NCBI GenBank assembly: GCA_027625095.1 | Contig: JAQBXN010000006.1 | Coordinates: forward strand, 62,001-126,000 | Source: Planctomycetota bacterium | GTDB taxonomy: Bacteria; Planctomycetota; PUPC01; JACPCR01 | Length of the DNA stretch: 64,000 nucleotides | Direction: 5' to 3' | Part shown: one piece after another, positions 59,343 to 64,000 of the stretch | Position numbering within the stretch: position 1 is the first letter of the stretch | How the letters are laid out: every line of letters begins with the position of its first letter | Made by a program: the position numbers and the translations under genes | Notes under the pieces: model-generated | Told to the model about the DNA's origin: nothing | What the model saw: the letters and a program-made list of their open reading frames with translations, nothing else | The model's database searches: none

Positions 59343-60701
59343 ATGTCCGAATATTTTGAAGTTTCTGCTAACAATCCCGTTCTGGGAACGGGGCCGGATG
59401 AAACCGGTCTCTGTGGTGTTTCGCGACGCCAGTTTGTCCAAGGCTCAATGGCCGCCGCAATCGGCTCATTGGCATGCACTTGGTCAGACGTGCTTGCTGG
59501 GGAGAAACTGCCTCAATTGGCTGGTGCTCGCGCAGACCAAGTAATTGTCATGTGGATGGGCGGAGGCCCAACACAGATGGAAACTTGGGATCCGAAGCCG
59601 GAGAATGCCAATGGTGGAGAACTCGGTGCTATAGCCACAGCCGTTGATGGCATTCAGATTGGGTCTACACTGCCAAGGATTGCCAAGGAATTCAAGGATG
59701 TCTCCCTCATCCGTTCCATGGCTACTGGCGAAGGCAACCACGACCGCGGCACCTATCTGATGCACACTGGTTATACGCCGACCGGCACAGTGAAGCATCC
59801 GGGCGTTGGCTCGATCGTCTCCAATGAAACCTTTGATCATCAGCCTGCCGGTTTTGACCTGCCGAGTTTCATCTCTGTCCGCACCCCATCTCGGGGTGCC
59901 GGATTCCTCGGTGTGGATCACGAACCACTTATTGTCAGTGACCCACGCAATCCGATTGCGAATATGCGATACGATTACTCAAAGGATCGTTTCTACGAGA
60001 GAGTGAAACTTCTTGATCAACTTGAAAAGCGATTTGCTGCCACCAAGGGCAAGGATGAAGTCGCGGCTCATGATAAGATCTACAAACGTACCATTCGCCT
60101 AATCCACTCCAAGCGCACCCAGGAAGCCTTTGATATCACCAAGGAACCTCAAAGCGTCCTGGATGATTATGGCAAGGTCATGGTAGACGGTGCGGAAATG
60201 GCCAACGGGTTCGGTACGAGCGCACTCATGGCTCGCAAGCTCCTGGAAGCCGGTGTTCGTTTCGTCGAGATCAGCCTCGGCGGATGGGACATGCACGGTC
60301 AGGTTGCCATGAACGCTACCCGCAACAACACCATGCTGGACGGCGCATTCTCCGCGCTGGTCAGAGACTTGCGTTCGCGCGGCATGCTGGAAAGAACACT
60401 CATCGTCTGGATGGGTGAGTTCGGCCGCACGCCGAGAATCAACAACGGCGCCGGCCGTGACCACTGGGCACGTTCCTGGTCAATCGCCATGGCTGGTGGT
60501 GGTATCAACGGTGGTTTGGCCATCGGTAAGACCTCCAAGGACGGCATGGATGTAGAGAATGATCCGCATTCTGCTCCCGATGTCCTCGCTACCATCTACA
60601 AGTCCCTCGGAATCGATACCAATAAGGTCAATTACTCCTCACGCGGTCGCCCGATTCCGCTCGTTCGTGGTGGAGCACCGATCGACCAACTCGTCGTCTG
60701 A
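59343..60701 (+). CDS. DUF1501 secreted protein (second paralog)
   Basis: A 452-residue DUF1501 protein with a twin-arginine signal (VSRRQFVQGSMAAAIG, Arg28-Arg29). Family blocks VIVMWMGGGPTQMETWDPKP, VDGIQIGSTLPRIA, WMGEFGRTPRINN and GRDHWARSWSIAMAGGGINGG are clear. It starts 35 bases after the DUF1549/DUF1553 gene, with GAAAGGAG before the ATG, so the two form an operon ending at the terminator at 60725. It is clearly divergent from the DUF1501 protein at 15294. Confidence 0.94.
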   Translation: MSEYFEVSANNPVLGTGPDETGLCGVSRRQFVQGSMAAAIGSLACTWSDVLAGEKLPQLAGARADQVIVMWMGGGPTQMETWDPKPENANGGELGAIATAVDGIQIGSTLPRIAKEFKDVSLIRSMATGEGNHDRGTYLMHTGYTPTGTVKHPGVGSIVSNETFDHQPAGFDLPSFISVRTPSRGAGFLGVDHEPLIVSDPRNPIANMRYDYSKDRFYERVKLLDQLEKRFAATKGKDEVAAHDKIYKRTIRLIHSKRTQEAFDITKEPQSVLDDYGKVMVDGAEMANGFGTSALMARKLLEAGVRFVEISLGGWDMHGQVAMNATRNNTMLDGAFSALVRDLRSRGMLERTLIVWMGEFGRTPRINNGAGRDHWARSWSIAMAGGGINGGLAIGKTSKDGMDVENDPHSAPDVLATIYKSLGIDTNKVNYSSRGRPIPLVRGGAPIDQLVV

Positions 60702-60724
60702 TCCGAGACTGAGAATAAACCTAG

Positions 60725-60758
60725 ATAGCGGGCTCTTGAAAGAGCCCGCTATTTTTTT
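60725..60758 (+). terminator. Rho-independent terminator after DUF1501
   Basis: Perfect 12-bp stem (60725-60736 with 60741-60752, loop TGAA) followed by a run of seven T residues. Confidence 0.95.
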
Positions 60759-60878
60759 GTCTGGTGAATAACGGCGAAGGCTCTGCGTCCACAAGTAGAA
60801 GAAACTTTTTGAGTGATTCCAGGCCCGAGCTTATAATCGGCCCAGTTAAAAGCACCCATTAAGATACGGAGGAGGAAT

Positions 60879-61802
60879 ATGAGAACGACTGGCATACTTC
60901 TGGCATTCAGCTCACTGACCATCATTTTCGACACAACCATCCAGGGCGAAGCCATTGACGCTAAAGTGGATAAAGTTTCCGAGGGCCCCAAGCTGGACGG
61001 CAAAGCGGATGATGCATGCTGGAAATCGGCGACCGAGTATAAGCTGGAACTCCTTGGGGTCGGTGATCTGATCGATAGGAAAGTCAAAGCGACCATGAGG
61101 GCTGTTCAGGACGGCAAATCGGTCCATTTCCTGTTCACTTGGGAAGACCCCGAAGCCAACACGAAACACAAGTCATATGAGTGGAGCGAAGACAAGAACT
61201 TCTACCAGGAAATCAACGACCTTGAAGACCAGTTTTCCGTAGCCTTTGAACTACAGGGCGCGTTTACTGCGAACATGCTCACACCTCTTCGCACTCAGAG
61301 TCCTATCTATTGGGACGTATGGCAATGGGGTGCCGCGAGAACCAACAATGGATACGCACTCGACTTGTGGCACATCTACAGCCAGAAAGCTCTATCTCCA
61401 AAGATCGAGAAACAGTCCAAGCACCGGGATCGCCAGGGTAAGATCATTTGGATGGCACGTCCGAATGACGAAGGCACACCGGTCTATTCGGAGGTGAGTA
61501 TGTCCTCAACGGATAGGAAGAAAAAAGGAGAACCGGTTGTTGCCCGTTTCCAGACTACGAAACCTACTGGAAGTGCTGCTGATGTCCTGGCAATGGCGAC
61601 TTGGGCAGATGGGAAATGGACGATTGAAATGTCCAGAGATCTCACGACCAAAGACGCTGTCTGGCCACGCTCCAGAATCCCGAGTGGTGCCCCTGATGTG
61701 CAGTTTGAAGCTGGAGAGTCTTTCAAAATGGCCCTCGCTTCGTTTAACCATACCGAAGGCAATTCTCATTACGCCTCGGAAGTCATCCGATTGAGCTTCT
61801 GA
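60879..61802 (+). CDS. Secreted ethylbenzene-dehydrogenase-related protein
   Basis: A 307-residue protein with a signal peptide (about 1-24). The mature part matches the ethylbenzene dehydrogenase-related domain (DOMON-like beta-sandwich): PKLDGKADDACWKSATEYKLEL, HFLFTWEDPEAN, YWDVWQWGAART and TIEMSRDLTTKDA. Such domains bind heme b or sugars and act in the periplasm, usually as electron-transfer subunits. No catalytic subunit is next to it. A GGAGGA ribosome binding site precedes the ATG. A terminator follows at 61831. Confidence 0.85.
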   Translation: MRTTGILLAFSSLTIIFDTTIQGEAIDAKVDKVSEGPKLDGKADDACWKSATEYKLELLGVGDLIDRKVKATMRAVQDGKSVHFLFTWEDPEANTKHKSYEWSEDKNFYQEINDLEDQFSVAFELQGAFTANMLTPLRTQSPIYWDVWQWGAARTNNGYALDLWHIYSQKALSPKIEKQSKHRDRQGKIIWMARPNDEGTPVYSEVSMSSTDRKKKGEPVVARFQTTKPTGSAADVLAMATWADGKWTIEMSRDLTTKDAVWPRSRIPSGAPDVQFEAGESFKMALASFNHTEGNSHYASEVIRLSF

Positions 61803-61830
61803 AGTAGACAAACCTGAAAGCGGAAAAAGG

Positions 61831-61865
61831 AAAAGGGCAACCCCAAACGGCGTTGCCCTTTTTTT
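61831..61865 (+). terminator. Rho-independent terminator
   Basis: Perfect 11-bp stem (61831-61841 with 61852-61862, 10-base loop) followed by a T run. It ends the ethylbenzene-dehydrogenase-related gene. Confidence 0.94.
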
Positions 61866-61920
61866 AATCGGTTCTCGGCGGGATCAATCAGGAGTGAGCG
61901 TTTCACTGTGGAGTGAAAAA

Positions 61921-62811
61921 GTGAAAGAAACCAAAGTTCGATGGGAGGAAATGTTTCCCGAAGAGTTCGTCGAGTCAAGAGACGCGTCTCCGATATGTTA
62001 CATGGGCTATGGCTTGGCTGAGCCGCATGGCGCTTACAATGCCCTGGGACTTGATTTTATAAAAGCGCAAGGAATTCTTGAGAGGGCCGCAACTGAAAGC
62101 GGTGGAATCGTTGCGCCGCCGATGGCCTGGCACATCACTGATCTGCCTGCCTTTCATACCGGGCGGGATGGCTGGTTTAATGCCGTCGGTATCAGGCAGT
62201 CCCTTGCCAGTTCCATCCCGGCAGACCTGTTCTATCGAATGGTTCTTTTCCAGATCCGTGCTTTTGATGCCCGCGGGTTTCATGCGGCGATCCTGGTTAC
62301 GGGTCATTACGGAGGGCTCGAACGTCATATCCGCTTACTCTGCGAATATTACCTGCGCCGTACGTGCTCTCCGATCCAGCTCTACGCGTGCGCAGATTGG
62401 GAACTGATTCGCCATGAAGATTACCGCGGCGATCATGCCGGTGTCACAGAGACCTCTCAGCTCATGGCGGTGAGGCCAGACTTGGTTGATCTTGAGAGGG
62501 AAGATGTCCCTGCCGAACTCGGCACCAATTACGCCGGCTCAAAATTTCCAGACAATAAGGGGCACTCTCCAAGTCGGGAATTGGGAGAGAAAATCGTGAA
62601 CTCTCAGATCGAGCGACTGGGCGAAATCAAAGATGAATTACTCGCTGCATACACACCAAGGGAGAATTGGACCGCGCCCTCGATGACAGAAGCGGAAGAC
62701 ATCTGGCATCGTTATGAAGCCCTGACTCGAAAATATTGGTCAGTGACTTATGAGGAATATCGGAAGAAGTCGGTGCCCGAGTTCCCGGGCTGGGAGGCAT
62801 TTGGTGAGTGA
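61921..62811 (+). CDS. Creatininase-family amidohydrolase
   Basis: From the GTG at 61921 (GGAG 7 bases upstream) this is a 296-residue protein. Its metal-binding residues match the family: Glu34-x-His36 in LAEPHGAYN, Asp45 in LGLDF, the TGHYGG segment and Glu in GVTETSQLM. Creatininase-family enzymes are metal-dependent amidases; this member may cleave a creatinine-like ring, a formamide or another cyclic amide. The ORF is open from GTG 61894, but that start has no spaced ribosome binding site. The gene downstream is also a hydrolase, suggesting a shared catabolic route. Confidence 0.88.
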   Translation: MKETKVRWEEMFPEEFVESRDASPICYMGYGLAEPHGAYNALGLDFIKAQGILERAATESGGIVAPPMAWHITDLPAFHTGRDGWFNAVGIRQSLASSIPADLFYRMVLFQIRAFDARGFHAAILVTGHYGGLERHIRLLCEYYLRRTCSPIQLYACADWELIRHEDYRGDHAGVTETSQLMAVRPDLVDLEREDVPAELGTNYAGSKFPDNKGHSPSRELGEKIVNSQIERLGEIKDELLAAYTPRENWTAPSMTEAEDIWHRYEALTRKYWSVTYEEYRKKSVPEFPGWEAFGE

Positions 62812-63133
62812 ACCCGCTTGAATGTCCACTGACTGAACGATTGGGGACATCGAATGCAGAACTCTTTCAGAAACTCGTTATTGCATAGCAGTGGGCGGCT
62901 TTCTTATCCTCCTCCTCACCACTCATCCCACAGGAATTCCCGGCGTTGAGTACGAAGGGTTGCAGCATTCACCACACGGGTCAGCCTGCTCTTCGGCTCT
63001 CCCTGACACGTTCAATCCAGTCTATGAAAATCGTAGAGCGGCAGAGCGGTTTGCTGTATTCCTATTGGTCTTATACGACGTAAGAATGCAACGTGTTCGT
63101 AACACTTCAATACTCCCAAAAGTTAAACACTCC
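62812..63133 (+). other. Intergenic region between hydrolase genes
   Basis: About 320 bases. I see no gene or terminator. An in-frame ATG at 63086 would lengthen the next gene by 16 residues, but the family-like start is at 63134. Confidence 0.45.
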
Positions 63134-64000
63134 ATGTCACTCTTCTTTGATGCGTACACATGTTTCGGCCCTCGCCCAAAAACTCACGGGAAACATCCCT
63201 GGTCATTCCAGCACCTCCTTGATGAACTCGATCACTGTTCAATTTCCGGTGCGTTGGTCGCGACTACTGCCCAGACTCTTTACGACGCTGAGTTCGAAAA
63301 TCGGCGCCTCTCGGAGAAACTGGCCGAGTTCGAACATCTCTTCCCGATCTGGAACGTAATACCACACTGGACGAACGAGTTTCCCGAGCCTTCCGAATTG
63401 ATTCGGCAGATGAAAGGGCACGATGTCCGTGCGGTCCAGATACATCCGAAGACCAATGGTTACCCAGTAACTTCCGATTACACCGCGCCGCTTCTGAACG
63501 AGTTGGAGAAGCACCAGATTCTCACCATCGTGGAATATTCACAGATCGATGCTTCAGATTTGGAATCCGTTCTGAAGCAGTTTCCAAAGTTACCGGTCTT
63601 GTTGCGTGGACAAACCTGGTCGCAACAGCGAACCATCCTGCCGTTGGTTCTGAATCATCAGAATCTTCATGTCTGTTTCACCCACATGCAGGCCAACCTG
63701 ACCTTGGAATGGCTCGTTGGAAAGGGCTGTGTCGATCAGTTGCTCTTCGCATCCAACGCCCCAGAGATGTCTGCCGGAGCGCACCGCGTGTATATTGACT
63801 GGTCTGAAATAAGTGAGGAGCACAAGGAAAAAGTCGCATCTGGAAATCTCATTCGTTTGCTCAGAGGACAGAAGCCTCCAAAGGAGCGGAGCAATTTAAG
63901 TGAAGATGAGATCATGACCGCGGCGAGAGAGGGCCGGCCGTTGCCCTGCCTTACGATAGATATGCATGTACACATGCTTGACGAAGGCCTGAACGGGGCG
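63134..64000 (+). CDS. Amidohydrolase-family protein, partial at window end
   Basis: A 289-codon frame from ATG 63134 runs open to the last base, so the gene continues beyond the window. Residues 1-245 match an amidohydrolase (PF04909-type TIM barrel): SLFFDAYTCFGPRP, VQIHPKTNG, FTHMQANL and LLFASNAPEMS. After SGNLIRLLRG a second start-like block appears, CLTIDMHVHMLDEG, with a D-x-H-x-H-type metal motif, so the full protein may contain two amidohydrolase domains in tandem. It lies downstream of the creatininase gene. No clear ribosome binding site. Substrate unknown. Confidence 0.8.
   Translation, partial: MSLFFDAYTCFGPRPKTHGKHPWSFQHLLDELDHCSISGALVATTAQTLYDAEFENRRLSEKLAEFEHLFPIWNVIPHWTNEFPEPSELIRQMKGHDVRAVQIHPKTNGYPVTSDYTAPLLNELEKHQILTIVEYSQIDASDLESVLKQFPKLPVLLRGQTWSQQRTILPLVLNHQNLHVCFTHMQANLTLEWLVGKGCVDQLLFASNAPEMSAGAHRVYIDWSEISEEHKEKVASGNLIRLLRGQKPPKERSNLSEDEIMTAAREGRPLPCLTIDMHVHMLDEGLNGA

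Overview
The window looks like a chromosomal segment from a bacterium of the PVC group (Planctomycetota or a close neighbour). The main reasons are two DUF1549/DUF1553 plus DUF1501 gene pairs with Planctomycete-type cytochrome c motifs, a formylglycine sulfatase, a Ser/Thr kinase with a large extracytoplasmic part, a DUF4838 protein and many large secreted beta-propeller or beta-helix proteins. It also carries scattered palindromic REP-like repeats of the kind common in these genomes. No rRNA, tRNA, CRISPR array, phage or transposase gene was seen. TGA is used as a normal stop (for example in pheT), so the genetic code is standard.

Layout. 1-1000: a PIN-domain toxin-like gene and a probable gene fragment. 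1070-6412: a hairpin cluster, then sulfatase, membrane glycosyltransferase and pheT on +, ending in a bidirectional terminator. 6433-6744 (-): a small secreted heavy-metal-associated (HMA-like) protein whose frame is interrupted by one TGA at the position of the first metal-binding cysteine; a bacterial SECIS-like hairpin follows, so this is a selenoprotein candidate. 6989-16763: two secreted proteins on -, then a giant WD40/cytochrome/DUF1549/DUF1553 protein and its DUF1501 partner on +. 17014-23309 (+): GcvH-like lipoyl protein, 4Fe-4S protein, squalene-hopene cyclase-like enzyme, a DUF116-polyprenyl synthase fusion and a chorismate-lyase-like protein, which together look like an isoprenoid or quinone block. 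23386-26875 (-): a TlpA-trypsin fusion, a YkgJ-like protein and PssA.

27387-32937 holds housekeeping genes on +: rpoD, enolase, an FtsB-like protein, proA and a small nucleotide-cyclase-like domain. 33050-36105 (-) is a tightly overlapping set: rsmI, an unknown gene, a RavA/MoxR-like ATPase and another unknown gene. 36342-48630 holds a DUF4838 enzyme, the Ser/Thr kinase, zwf and gnd, and a cytosolic heparinase-like protein fused to a propeller. 48731-57141 holds an MscS channel, a dicarboxylate/cation symporter with an unusual insertion, a secreted beta-helix protein and a 6-phosphogluconolactonase-like protein. With zwf and gnd, the lactonase would complete the oxidative pentose phosphate branch. 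57679-64000 holds the second DUF1549/DUF1553-DUF1501 pair, an ethylbenzene-dehydrogenase-related secreted protein, a creatininase-family amidase and an amidohydrolase cut by the window end.

The most interesting single item is the TGA-containing HMA-like gene at 6433-6744, which ordinary ORF calling misses. Other points of interest are the DUF116-prenyl synthase fusion beside the cyclase and the lipoyl/Fe-S pair, the thioredoxin-protease fusion, a PheT without its tRNA-binding OB domain, and a dispersed hairpin repeat family.
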